Part shown: piece after piece, positions 53,301 through 60,116 of the stretch
How positions within the stretch are numbered: the first letter of the stretch is position 1
Layout of the letters: every line of letters starts with the position of its first letter
Origin: Gemmatimonadales bacterium
GTDB taxonomy: Bacteria; Gemmatimonadota; Gemmatimonadetes; Longimicrobiales; Gaopeijiaceae
Direction: 5' to 3'
NCBI GenBank assembly: GCA_007692665.1
Contig: REBP01000109.1
Span: forward strand, 1-64,000
DNA length: 64,000 bases
Program-made: the position numbers and the translations under genes
The notes under the pieces: generated by a model
What the model was told of the DNA's origin: nothing
The model's input: only the letters and a program-made list of their open reading frames with translations
Database searches by the model: none

Positions 53301-53643
53301 GCGCCTGGAGTCCGAGGCGGACCTCGCGGCGGCGATCCTGCGGGGGACGCTGGAACGGGTGCGCCCCATCCTGATGACCACGGCCACCACCGTGCTGGGG
53401 CTCCTGCCGCTCGTGCTCTTCACGCAGTCGGCGGACTCGACGATCTGGAATGCACTGACCTATTCGCTCATCGGGGGGCTCCTCTCCTCGACCATCTTCG
53501 TGCTGACGACGACCCCGGCGCTCTACCTGATCTTCGAGCGGATGGGTCGCGCCCCCGACGAGGTGCAGGCACCCGCCGTCGTGCCCCCCCCGAAACCGGC
53601 CCCTCCGGGGAGCGGGACTTTACAGCCGGTGGGACCGGGATGA
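50371..53643 (+). CDS. RND-family inner-membrane efflux transporter 2
   Basis: This is a 1090-residue pump whose start overlaps the stop of transporter 1 by four bases. MIRLSIRRPVAVAMVYASVA is the first helix, then IPVELLPSTEFPRLNVAISW. TM4 reads LGFGLIVDNSIVVLENIYRR, again Asp-Asn. The C-terminal half repeats the fold (VSIGLIFMVTAGLFESVRQP; IGVIMMGGIVVNNAILLVDH). A Gly-rich loop, FGSGGGGGAAPN, is in the second porter domain. The sequence is clearly diverged from transporter 1 and not a recent copy. Adjacent unlike RND genes with one adaptor and one channel recall MdtABC, where the pump is a mixed trimer. Confidence 0.9.
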   Translation: MIRLSIRRPVAVAMVYASVALLGVAAWRGIPVELLPSTEFPRLNVAISWPGASPETVEAFATSPVEASIQQIGGVEELSSTSRENGASIEIRFTRETDMDFARLELSERIANLEEELPPGVQPLRVSTWIPQEFRRQAERPFLAYTLTGPFLLEALRAHLEDVVEPEILQIRGVSEIVIEGARNRLLEVELDPDRIAALGLRPEDVQNALLGLDLVREAGSVRQGDQEWAMTIRSRPATALDIRQALLTVPGGGAGATLVRVEDVGVIRDTFEEPRAHFRINGMPTVRFTVQKEAGVNTVRLAEAVKTRMNELERSNPPGSELILVDDQSEDINREITDLRTRAGFAAVVIFLVLLGFLRSFRTAGIVFATIAFSILITLNLIYFGGLTLNLLTLMGLALGFGLIVDNSIVVLENIYRRWQEGDAPERAAEKGARDVILPILASTATTLIVLVPFVYLRGELRIMYLPLAIVVGLTLVASIFVAFTFIPALAARLLGHRGPKRPAALASTGTVPVPPPAEPGVHGEPRAPADPLLALPAYRDRTPPLYIRFYAGLLEATLRFPWATVAVAAVCFAASWWVFDNNVSRGQIWAGGFGQQRSFVQIFIDMPRGSDLERLDDLSRHFEERLARMPEIEKFTANVMDTRASIRVDFPVEMEYTAVPLVIEEEIRAYAVTFTGANVRVIGQGPSFGSGGGGGAAPNYTITFLGYNYDRLAEIAEDFGRRIEGNARVHEVDTNASAGFFVRDRATEFVAHIDRESAARLGITVREATDLVRSSLRGTGPQGSVVLGEEPVRFEVKLAGYRQADVQDLKETVVATSGGNQIRLGDLVQVEERRVLTQIRRENQQYERSVAYEFRGPRPLGDIVRDEQVALTILPPGYSIRERSPWRVPEDQARQFTFLLLVSIGLIFMVTAGLFESVRQPLAVLLAVPMALIGVFLTFYFVGAVFTREAYIGVIMMGGIVVNNAILLVDHINRVRLESEADLAAAILRGTLERVRPILMTTATTVLGLLPLVLFTQSADSTIWNALTYSLIGGLLSSTIFVLTTTPALYLIFERMGRAPDEVQAPAVVPPPKPAPPGSGTLQPVGPG

Positions 53644-53749
53644 TCGTAAGACCGCTCCGGGACGGGTACCGTCGGCGGGGCCGACACCCCCCCATCCCCG
53701 GAGCATGCCTCCAGGGCCAGGCTCCACTGCTCCTTCCCGGTTCCCTGCA

Positions 53750-55204
53750 ATGTCCCTTCGTGTCCGATTCGCCCCGTCTCCCACCGGTTACCTCCATGTC
53801 GGGGGCGCGAGGACCGCGCTCTTCAACTGGTTCGTGGCCCGACAGGCCGGGGGCGTCTTCATGCTCCGCATCGAGGATACGGACCAGGCAAGGTCGTCGG
53901 AGGCGCATACCCGGGCGATCCTCGACGGGATGAGATGGCTGGGCATGGACTGGGACGAGGGTCCGGTGTTCCAGAGCGAGGGTGTCGACCGGCACCGCGC
54001 CGACGCGCTCCGGCTCCTGGCCGAGGGGAAGGCCTACCGGGACTTCGCCGATCCGGCGGAGCTGGCGGCGCTGCGGGAGAGCGATCCCGACCGCGTGATC
54101 CGGTTTCCCCGGGAGGCGGCGGACGCGCTGGGAGCGGAGGCTGCGGAGGCCCGGGCGGCAGGGGGTGAGCCCCACGCCATCCGCTTCCGGGTTCCCGCAG
54201 GCGAGACCACGTGGGAGGACCGGGTGCACGGGTCCATGCGGTTCAGGAACGAGGGGATCGAGGACCTCGTGATCCTGCGCTCCGACGGAACGCCGACCTA
54301 CAACCTCGCCGTCGTGTCCGATGACGCCGACGGACGCATCACCCTCGTGATCCGGGGCGATGACCACCTCTCGAACACGCCCAAGCAGATCCTGCTTCAC
54401 GCGGCGCTGGGAAACCCGGTGCCCGACTTCGCCCACGTGCCCATGATCCTCGGGCCCGACGGCAAGCGTCTCTCCAAGCGGCACGGGGCCACGGCGGTGG
54501 GCGACTACCGGTCCCAGGGGATTCTGCCCGAGGCCATGGTGAACTTCCTCTCCCTCCTGGGCTGGAACCCCGGCACGGAGGAGGAGGTCTTCCCGGCCGA
54601 GGAACTCTGCGAGCGATTCTCGCTGGACCGGGTGCAGAAGAAGAGCGCGGTTTTCGACCTGGCGAAGCTGGAGTGGCTGAACGGCCGGCACCTGGCGGCG
54701 GCGCCGGTGGATCGCGTGGCCGCCGAAGTGCGCGCCCTCATGGGGGAGCTTCCCCCCGCAGAGGGGACGCGGGTCAGCGCCGGGGACGGCGCCTGGTTTC
54801 TCGGGCTGGTCGAGCTCCTGAAAGTGCGGGCGCGTACCGTCACCGAGATCGCGGAGGTGGCGCGGATCTATACCGGGGACGAACCCCCGGTGGATGCGGA
54901 CGCCGCGGCGAAGCACTTGTTCCGGGACCCGGGGGCGGCGCGGGGCCATCTCGAGGCGCTGGAGGCGGCGCTGGCAGCGCTCGACCCCTGGGAACTCGGG
55001 CCCCTGGAGGTCACGGTCCGGAGTGTGGCGGAGGCGCGGGGAGTGGGGGCGGGGAAGCTCATTCACCCCCTCCGGGTGGCCCTCACCGGGCAGGCCTCGA
55101 GCCCCGGGATCTTCGAGGTCATGGCCCTGCTCGGGCGGGAACGGAGCCTCGCCCGGATCGCGGGCGCCGCCCGTCGGGTGCGCCTCGAAGCGCCGGAGGG
55201 GTGA
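53750..55204 (+). CDS. gltX: Glutamyl-tRNA synthetase
   Basis: This 484-residue class I synthetase starts MSLRVRFAPSPTGYLHVGGA; the HIGH motif is LHVG at about residues 15-18. The KMSKS-like motif is G238-KRLSKR244. LRIEDTDQARSS, GDDHLSNTPKQILL and FAHVPMILGPDGK are standard for GluRS. The C-terminal anticodon-binding part (VRSVAEARGVGAGKLIHPLR, GQASSPGIFEVMALLG) is complete. Whether it is discriminating cannot be judged reliably by eye. It is separated from the RND operon by 106 bp and has its own weak binding site. Confidence 0.94.
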   Translation: MSLRVRFAPSPTGYLHVGGARTALFNWFVARQAGGVFMLRIEDTDQARSSEAHTRAILDGMRWLGMDWDEGPVFQSEGVDRHRADALRLLAEGKAYRDFADPAELAALRESDPDRVIRFPREAADALGAEAAEARAAGGEPHAIRFRVPAGETTWEDRVHGSMRFRNEGIEDLVILRSDGTPTYNLAVVSDDADGRITLVIRGDDHLSNTPKQILLHAALGNPVPDFAHVPMILGPDGKRLSKRHGATAVGDYRSQGILPEAMVNFLSLLGWNPGTEEEVFPAEELCERFSLDRVQKKSAVFDLAKLEWLNGRHLAAAPVDRVAAEVRALMGELPPAEGTRVSAGDGAWFLGLVELLKVRARTVTEIAEVARIYTGDEPPVDADAAAKHLFRDPGAARGHLEALEAALAALDPWELGPLEVTVRSVAEARGVGAGKLIHPLRVALTGQASSPGIFEVMALLGRERSLARIAGAARRVRLEAPEG

Positions 55205-55207
55205 GGA

Positions 55208-55254
55208 CACGGTAACAGCATGCTTGACTGGACCTTTCCGGGAGCGTTACCGTG
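55208..55254. promoter_or_regulatory. Inverted repeat upstream of the LexA-like gene
   Basis: CACGGTAAC (55208-55216) and GTTACCGTG (55246-55254) are perfect 9-bp arms 29 bp apart, starting 4 bp after the gltX stop and ending 73 bp before the repressor start. They could be two half-sites of an operator for self-control, or a gltX terminator hairpin. Confidence 0.45.
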
Positions 55255-55327
55255 ACCTTGGCAAACATCTGTTGTTCTAGGCTTTCTCGATTCGCGCCCG
55301 ATGCACGGGCCCTGGGGGGAGACATCC

Positions 55328-55981
55328 ATGCCCGCGGTACTAAGCGACCTGGAGCGTGACATCCTGGAGTACATGGTCACGTACCTCAGGACCCACACGT
55401 ACCAGCCTTCGATTCGCGAAATCGGAGAGGAGTTCGGCATCAGGAGCACGAAGACCGTGTCCGAGTACCTGAGTGCGCTGGCGGCGAAGGGGTACCTGGA
55501 GCGGGACCCGTCGAGGTCGCGCGGGATCCGGATCCTCGGCGTGGACCTGAACCCCCACACCGTCTCGATCCCCTGTTTCTCCGAGCTCCCCGCTTCCGCC
55601 CGCGGATTCGAGTCCGACGGCGTCGAATCGTGGCTCTCGGTGGACCGGCGACTGGGCGCGGCTCGCGGGTCCTACTTCCTGAAGGTTCGGGAGCCCCGGT
55701 GGCAGGGCTTCGGGGTCGAGGTAGGGGATCTGCTGCTGGTGGAACCGGCCGCTGTCCCCGACCTGAAGGACAGGGACCTCGCCATGGTGCACCTGGGGGA
55801 GCGCCCGGACCTGTACCGGGTCCAGCGGGCGGGGTTGTCCCTGAGGCTGCAGGCCGTGGGGGATCGGGGCGAGGCCATGGCCGTGGAGGACCCTGCGCGG
55901 CTCGTGGTGGGGGGCAGGGTGGCGGGGCTCCACCGCCGCTTCGACGATACCCCGCTCCCGACCTCGACCACCACCCACTGA
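55328..55981 (+). CDS. LexA-like transcriptional regulator without autocleavage residues
   Basis: The ATG at 55328 follows GGGGAGA and gives 217 residues. Residues about 5-75 are a LexA winged helix (LERDILEYMVTYLRTHTYQP, SIREIGEEFGIRSTKTVSEY, LERDPSRSRGIRIL). Residues about 105-205 align with the S24 domain (FLKVREPRWQGFGVEVGDLL, LAMVHLGERPDLYRVQR). Where LexA has the nucleophile Ser (G.S M), this protein has REPRWQ, and where LexA has the Lys of VKR, it has LYR. The Ala-Gly cleavage site is also absent (IPCFSELPASARG). It should therefore bind DNA but not cut itself on RecA signals. It lies 17 bp before tadA. Confidence 0.8.
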   Translation: MPAVLSDLERDILEYMVTYLRTHTYQPSIREIGEEFGIRSTKTVSEYLSALAAKGYLERDPSRSRGIRILGVDLNPHTVSIPCFSELPASARGFESDGVESWLSVDRRLGAARGSYFLKVREPRWQGFGVEVGDLLLVEPAAVPDLKDRDLAMVHLGERPDLYRVQRAGLSLRLQAVGDRGEAMAVEDPARLVVGGRVAGLHRRFDDTPLPTSTTTH

Positions 55982-55998
55982 CGGGCCGGGCGCCTCCG

Positions 55999-56553
55999 GT
56001 GTCCGGGGTGGACCCACGGCTCCCGGGTGTCGATCAGCCCCTGGACCGGCCGGGTGGCCCGCAGGTTGCACGCCTCGAACCATCGCGGCCCGGCGACCGG
56101 GGCTGGATGGCCCGGGCCCTCGAGCAGGCCCGGCGGGCGGCGCTCGTCGGGGAGGTCCCGGTGGGCGCCATCCTGGTCAGGGGCTCGGTTCTCCTGGCGG
56201 AGGGGCACAACCGTACGGTAACCCGCCCGGACCCGACGGCCCACGCCGAGGTGGAGGTGCTCCGGCGGGCGGCGGCGCGGGTTGGGGACTGGCGCCTCGG
56301 GGGCTGCACCCTTTTCGTCACGCTCGAACCCTGCGCCCAGTGCGCCGGTGCCATCGTGCTCGCGCGGATCGACCGGGTCGTCTACGCGGCTGCCGACCCC
56401 AAGGCCGGCATGGCCGGGAGCCTGGGCAACCTTCTCCAGGACGCCCGGCTGAACCACCGGGCGGAGCTCACGGCGGGGGTGCTTGCCGACGAAGCGAGCC
56501 GGCTTCTCCGATCCTTCTTCCGCGCTCGACGAAATCAACTGGATGCGAAATGA
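55999..56553 (+). CDS. tadA: tRNA-specific adenosine deaminase
   Basis: I choose GTG at 55999, giving 184 residues, because the family has some residues before the WMARALEQARRAAL helix; ATG at 56107 is the fallback. The enzyme turns the wobble adenosine of tRNA-Arg(ACG) into inosine. The zinc site is H-A-E in TAHAEVEVLRRA (His ligand, Glu proton shuttle) plus PCAQC in TLEPCAQCAGAI. VPVGAILV and DPKAGMAGSLGNLLQD are typical. It overlaps the next gene by four bases (ATGA). Being downstream of a LexA-like repressor is unusual for a housekeeping tRNA enzyme. Confidence 0.9.
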   Translation: MSGVDPRLPGVDQPLDRPGGPQVARLEPSRPGDRGWMARALEQARRAALVGEVPVGAILVRGSVLLAEGHNRTVTRPDPTAHAEVEVLRRAAARVGDWRLGGCTLFVTLEPCAQCAGAIVLARIDRVVYAAADPKAGMAGSLGNLLQDARLNHRAELTAGVLADEASRLLRSFFRARRNQLDAK

Positions 56554-58028
56554 CGAGGCTCTGGAGGAGAAGGTCAACCCGGGGGGTGGGCGCGGCCGTG
56601 CTCATCTTCGTCTCTGCCTGCACCCTCGCCACGACCCCGATTCCGTCGACGGCTCCCCCCGATCTCCCGCCACCTTCCAGCGACCGTCCCCGTCCGGAGG
56701 CGCCGCCGGCACCTGAGCGGGAGCCCGTTCCGCCCCCGGTCGCGGCCCCCGCTCCGCCGCCTCCTCCCTCGACCGCCCCCGCGTCTCCGGCAGGGACCCC
56801 GCGGGGCCCTGGGGCAACCACGCTGACAACCCGGCCCCTTCCCGCCGGCCTCCCCTCGCAGGTTCGGGCCCTGTGGGTCGTGCGGACCGCCCTGGTCCAT
56901 CCGGATTCGGTGCGCGCCGTGGTCCGAAGGGCCGAGGCGGGGGGCTTCAACACCCTCCTCGTGCAGGTCCGAGGTCGGGGCGACGCCTGGTACCGCTCGA
57001 GCTGGGAGCCCAGGGCCGTGCAGCTTGCCCATCTCTCACCGGACTTCGACCCGCTCCAGCTTCTCCTGGACGAGGCCCGACCCCGGGGGATCCAGATCCA
57101 CGCCTGGATCAACGTCCACGTGGTGGCGAGTGCGGAGATGCCCCCCCTCGACCCCCTTCACCTCATGCGGACGGATCCGGAGTGGCTGGCGCTGCCCCGG
57201 GCCCTGGTGGGCGAACTCCACGGTGTCTCGCCCCGGGATCCCCGCTACCTGGACACCCTCCTCCGGTGGACGCGGGCGAATGCGGCGCAGGTGGAAGGGC
57301 TCTATTCGAGCCCGGCGCATCCCGCCGTGAGGCAGCGGGTGGCGGCGGTTGCGCAGGAACTCCTGGACCGGTATCCGCTGGAGGGGATCCATCTGGACTA
57401 CGTGCGGTTCCCGTCCCCACAGTTCGACTACTCGGCGGAGGCACTGCGCTCGTTCCGGTTCTGGCTCGCGGGGCAGTCCCCGGAGCGAAACCGGTTCGCG
57501 GAGGCGGAGGCCCGAGCGGCGAGGGACCCCGTTGCCCTCGCCGATGCCTTCCCGCAGGAGTGGGCCCGCTTCCGCGAGATGCAGGTCACCGAACTGGTCC
57601 TCGATGTGGCGCACATGATCCGGGAGCGCGCCCCGCACGCGCTCCTCTCCACCGCCGTCTTTCCCGATCCGGAGGATGCCCGTACCGGTCGCCACCAGGC
57701 CTGGGAAAGCTGGCTTGCCAACGGATGGATCGACGTCGTGGTTCCCATGGCCTACACGGACTCGGACGCCGTCTTCCTGACCCAGGTGCGTCGGGCCTCG
57801 GCGGTGGCGGGACCCCGACGGGTATGGGCCGGCGTCGGGATCTACCGGAACACCTTCGCAGGATCCACGAGCAAGGGAAGGGCGGCGTTCCGGGAGGGCG
57901 CGGGGGGCGTTGTGCTCTTCTCCTACGACTGGGCCGTGGGCGCCGAGGGTGCGGCGTCCGCAGCGCGGGGCGGCGGGGCAGGGAGCTACCTGGAACGCTG
58001 GGCCCGCGAAGTCTGGGACGACCGGTAG
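56550..58028 (+). CDS. Glycoside-hydrolase-like GHL10 (DUF187) lipoprotein
   Basis: This is a 492-residue protein. Lipobox AVLIFVSACTL places the lipid Cys at about residue 24, followed by a Pro-rich linker of about 70 residues (PPAPEREPVPPPVAAPAPPP). The catalytic-like barrel begins VRALWVVRTALVHPDSVRAV and has GFNTLLVQVRGRGDAWYRSS, HAWINVHVVAS and EGIHLDYVRFPSPQFDYS, all signatures of GHL10. DVVVPMAYTDSDAVFL closes the active-site side. Such proteins are proposed to act on cell-wall or polysaccharide substrates, but activity is rarely shown. It is coupled by ATGA overlap to tadA. Confidence 0.88.
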   Translation: MTRLWRRRSTRGVGAAVLIFVSACTLATTPIPSTAPPDLPPPSSDRPRPEAPPAPEREPVPPPVAAPAPPPPPSTAPASPAGTPRGPGATTLTTRPLPAGLPSQVRALWVVRTALVHPDSVRAVVRRAEAGGFNTLLVQVRGRGDAWYRSSWEPRAVQLAHLSPDFDPLQLLLDEARPRGIQIHAWINVHVVASAEMPPLDPLHLMRTDPEWLALPRALVGELHGVSPRDPRYLDTLLRWTRANAAQVEGLYSSPAHPAVRQRVAAVAQELLDRYPLEGIHLDYVRFPSPQFDYSAEALRSFRFWLAGQSPERNRFAEAEARAARDPVALADAFPQEWARFREMQVTELVLDVAHMIRERAPHALLSTAVFPDPEDARTGRHQAWESWLANGWIDVVVPMAYTDSDAVFLTQVRRASAVAGPRRVWAGVGIYRNTFAGSTSKGRAAFREGAGGVVLFSYDWAVGAEGAASAARGGGAGSYLERWAREVWDDR

Positions 58029-58042
58029 GGGGGGGAGGGGAA

Positions 58043-59110
58043 ATGTCCGTGGAGCCGGCCGTCTACCGATGGCTCGTCCTGATCCTGCTGGTGGCGGCGT
58101 TCATGGTGCTCATGACCTCCGCATGGATGACGGACCGGCTGATCTTCCTTCCCGATGCTTCCGATCCCGGGGCGCCTCCGACCCTGAGGGGCGGGGTCAC
58201 CGGTGAGGTGATCGGTGAAGAGGTGATCCTGGAGGCCGCCGACGGCGTGTCGCTCCGCGCCTGGTGGTTCGACGCGGGAGAAGGTGCGCCGGCCGTCCTC
58301 TTCCTTCACGGCAACGCCGGTCACTACGGACACCGCGTCTTCCAGGCCGAGGGCATGCTCGGGGAAGGGGTGTCGGTCCTTCTCCTGGGGTACCGGGGGT
58401 ACGGGCGATCGGGGGTGGGAAGCCGGCCCACCGAGGGAGGGGTCGGACTGGATGCGGATGCAGGCTACCGGTGGCTGGCTGCCCGGGTGGGTGGCCCGGA
58501 CCGCTTGGTGGTTCATGGTCGGTCCGTCGGGGGCGCCGTGGCGGGAGGGCTCCTTCGGGATGCAGAGGTCGCGCCCGCCGGAGTGATCCTCGAATCCACC
58601 TTCACCGATCTGGAGGGGATCGCCGGGGCCGTATACCCGTGGCTGGTTCGAGTTCTTCCCTCCTTCCTTCTGCGCCGGATCCACGGGCGTTTCGACGTGC
58701 GGGGAGCCCTGGCCGAGTTTTCTCCCACCCCGGGGCCGGGGCCGGGGTCGGGGCCGGGGGCTCCGGGTGAACGGGAGCCTCCGGCGCCCATGCCCCTCCT
58801 CGTGATCCACGGCGAGGCCGACAGGCTGATCCCCGTCGAGATGGGCCGGGCACTCCACGAGGTGGCACGTGAGAACCCCGCCCTCGAAACCCGACCGTTC
58901 CTCGGCGTGCCCGGGGCGGGACACAACGATCTCCCGATGACCATGGGGGCCGGGTACTTCGCTCGGGTCGGGGCGTTTGTCCGTTCCGCTACCGGGGAGG
59001 CTCCGCCGACGGGACGAGAAGGACGGTCGCCGACGCCTGGCGAACCACCTGGCGGCTCTGGCTCCCGAGAACGATCTCCGGAAGAAAGCCCCGGCCCTGG
59101 GTCCCCATGA
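58043..59110 (+). CDS. Membrane-anchored alpha/beta hydrolase
   Basis: ATG at 58043 follows GGGGGGAGGGGAA and gives 355 residues. An N-terminal helix (WLVLILLVAAFMVLMTSAW) anchors the protein. The fold shows VLFLHGNAGHYGHR (oxyanion HGN), the nucleophile Ser in VVHGRSVGGAVA, the acid in IHGEADRLIP and the base in PGAGHNDLP, as in YqkD/ABHD13-like hydrolases. A PGPGPGSGPGAPG loop lies before the acid. The last 40 or so residues are low-complexity and come from DNA that is antisense to the convergent usp gene, so the tail is probably functionless. It is 14 bp after the GHL10 gene. Confidence 0.85.
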   Translation: MSVEPAVYRWLVLILLVAAFMVLMTSAWMTDRLIFLPDASDPGAPPTLRGGVTGEVIGEEVILEAADGVSLRAWWFDAGEGAPAVLFLHGNAGHYGHRVFQAEGMLGEGVSVLLLGYRGYGRSGVGSRPTEGGVGLDADAGYRWLAARVGGPDRLVVHGRSVGGAVAGGLLRDAEVAPAGVILESTFTDLEGIAGAVYPWLVRVLPSFLLRRIHGRFDVRGALAEFSPTPGPGPGSGPGAPGEREPPAPMPLLVIHGEADRLIPVEMGRALHEVARENPALETRPFLGVPGAGHNDLPMTMGAGYFARVGAFVRSATGEAPPTGREGRSPTPGEPPGGSGSRERSPEESPGPGSP

Positions 59111-59846
59111 TGACGAGGCTGTGGTAGTCCCTCCCTCCCACGTTCAGGATCTCTTCCGCCGCCGTGCCGCCACGGACCTCGACTTCGACGTTCGTCGCGC
59201 CGGCTTCGGTGATCTGATGGGCAAGTGCCTCCAGACGGACGCGCCCCTCGGCCCTCCCCTCGTCATTCCCTACCGCGTGTACATGCAGGAGGGTGAAATT
59301 CGGGACCCCGGCGCGTGCCATTCCGAGGACCCAGGGGAAGGCACGCTCCGCGACTTCCGAGAAGTCGGTAGGGTGGACCACCTTTTCCGGAAGCCCGCTC
59401 CCGCGGATCTCCAGGGCGCCCTCGGGGTCGTGACGTGACGCCTCGATGCGCTTCAGAAGAACCGGAACCCTGGAGCGCCGAACCACTTCCCACGCGACCG
59501 ATCCGACGAAGGCATCCCGGATCCGGGCGTGGCTCCTGGATCCGACAACGATCAGGTCGACCGCTCGTTCCTCCGCTTCCCGGGCAACCTCGGCGGCAGC
59601 AGCGCCGATGGGCACGTCGACCACGACCTGGAATCCCTGGGCCTCGAGGGAGGCCTGGAGGCGACCCAGTCGCTGGCGCACGAGGTCCACCTCGGCAATG
59701 GACTGGGACACCGGATAGGTCACCGGCTTGGCGACATGGACGAGGACGATCTCCTCCACGCCGTAGTCCCGAAGGCCGGGCAATCCGGCCACGAGGGCCT
59801 CCGTGGCCGGGGAGAGATCCATGGAGACCAGGGCGCGCTTGAACAT
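58989..59846 (-). CDS. Tandem-domain universal stress protein 2
   Basis: This is a 285-residue protein starting MFKRALVSMDLSPATE, with GAGGAGTAAAC before it. Two Usp domains: the first ends GSRSHARIRDAFVGSVAWEV, the second GTQGRGFLPEIVLGSQSRQV, both with the G-2x-G-9x-G-S/T ATP loop or close to it. The second domain is shifted toward the 'GRG' type. It resembles the Usp at 14858-15781 in layout but not in sequence. Its 3' end overlaps the hydrolase gene by 122 bp in convergent orientation. The upstream region contains two GGGACAA words (60085-60112). Confidence 0.9.
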   Translation of the reverse strand: MFKRALVSMDLSPATEALVAGLPGLRDYGVEEIVLVHVAKPVTYPVSQSIAEVDLVRQRLGRLQASLEAQGFQVVVDVPIGAAAAEVAREAEERAVDLIVVGSRSHARIRDAFVGSVAWEVVRRSRVPVLLKRIEASRHDPEGALEIRGSGLPEKVVHPTDFSEVAERAFPWVLGMARAGVPNFTLLHVHAVGNDEGRAEGRVRLEALAHQITEAGATNVEVEVRGGTAAEEILNVGGRDYHSLVIMGTQGRGFLPEIVLGSQSRQVVRQASATVLLVPSAEPPR

Positions 59847-60084
59847 GTTTACTCCTCGAAGGGGCAGGGTGCATCAGGCTCTGCTGATGACTGGCGTGGC
59901 GGCCTACCCCTGGTTGGAAGGTCTGTGCCACGGCCACGTCGTATGCCCGTCGGGACCGTATCCGGCCCCCTTGCCTCCCGGAAACCCAGCCCCGGGACCA
60001 TTTCGCGGCGTCTCCCGGTCCTGCGAAGCACGCCGGTCCACCCCGGCCCCTCCGCGCCCCGTCCGGGTGCTCCGACTCCTCAGT

Positions 60085-60112
60085 GGGACAAAGAACCCCG
60101 ATAGGGACAAGG
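60085..60112. repeat. Paired GGGACAA words upstream of usp-2
   Basis: GGGACAAAG (60085-60093) and GGGACAAGG (60104-60112) lie 19 bp apart in direct repeat, about two helix turns, some 240 bp upstream of usp-2 and just after the NhaC-type gene stop. The spacing suits a dimeric regulator. A related GGGAC word occurs upstream of the other usp gene. Confidence 0.35.
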
Positions 60113-60116
60113 TGTC

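Noticed and set aside
55205..55330. Classical SOS box upstream of the LexA-like gene
   Set aside because: Neither CTG-N10-CAG in the right context nor GAAC-N4-GTTC was found. The inverted repeat present has different arms.
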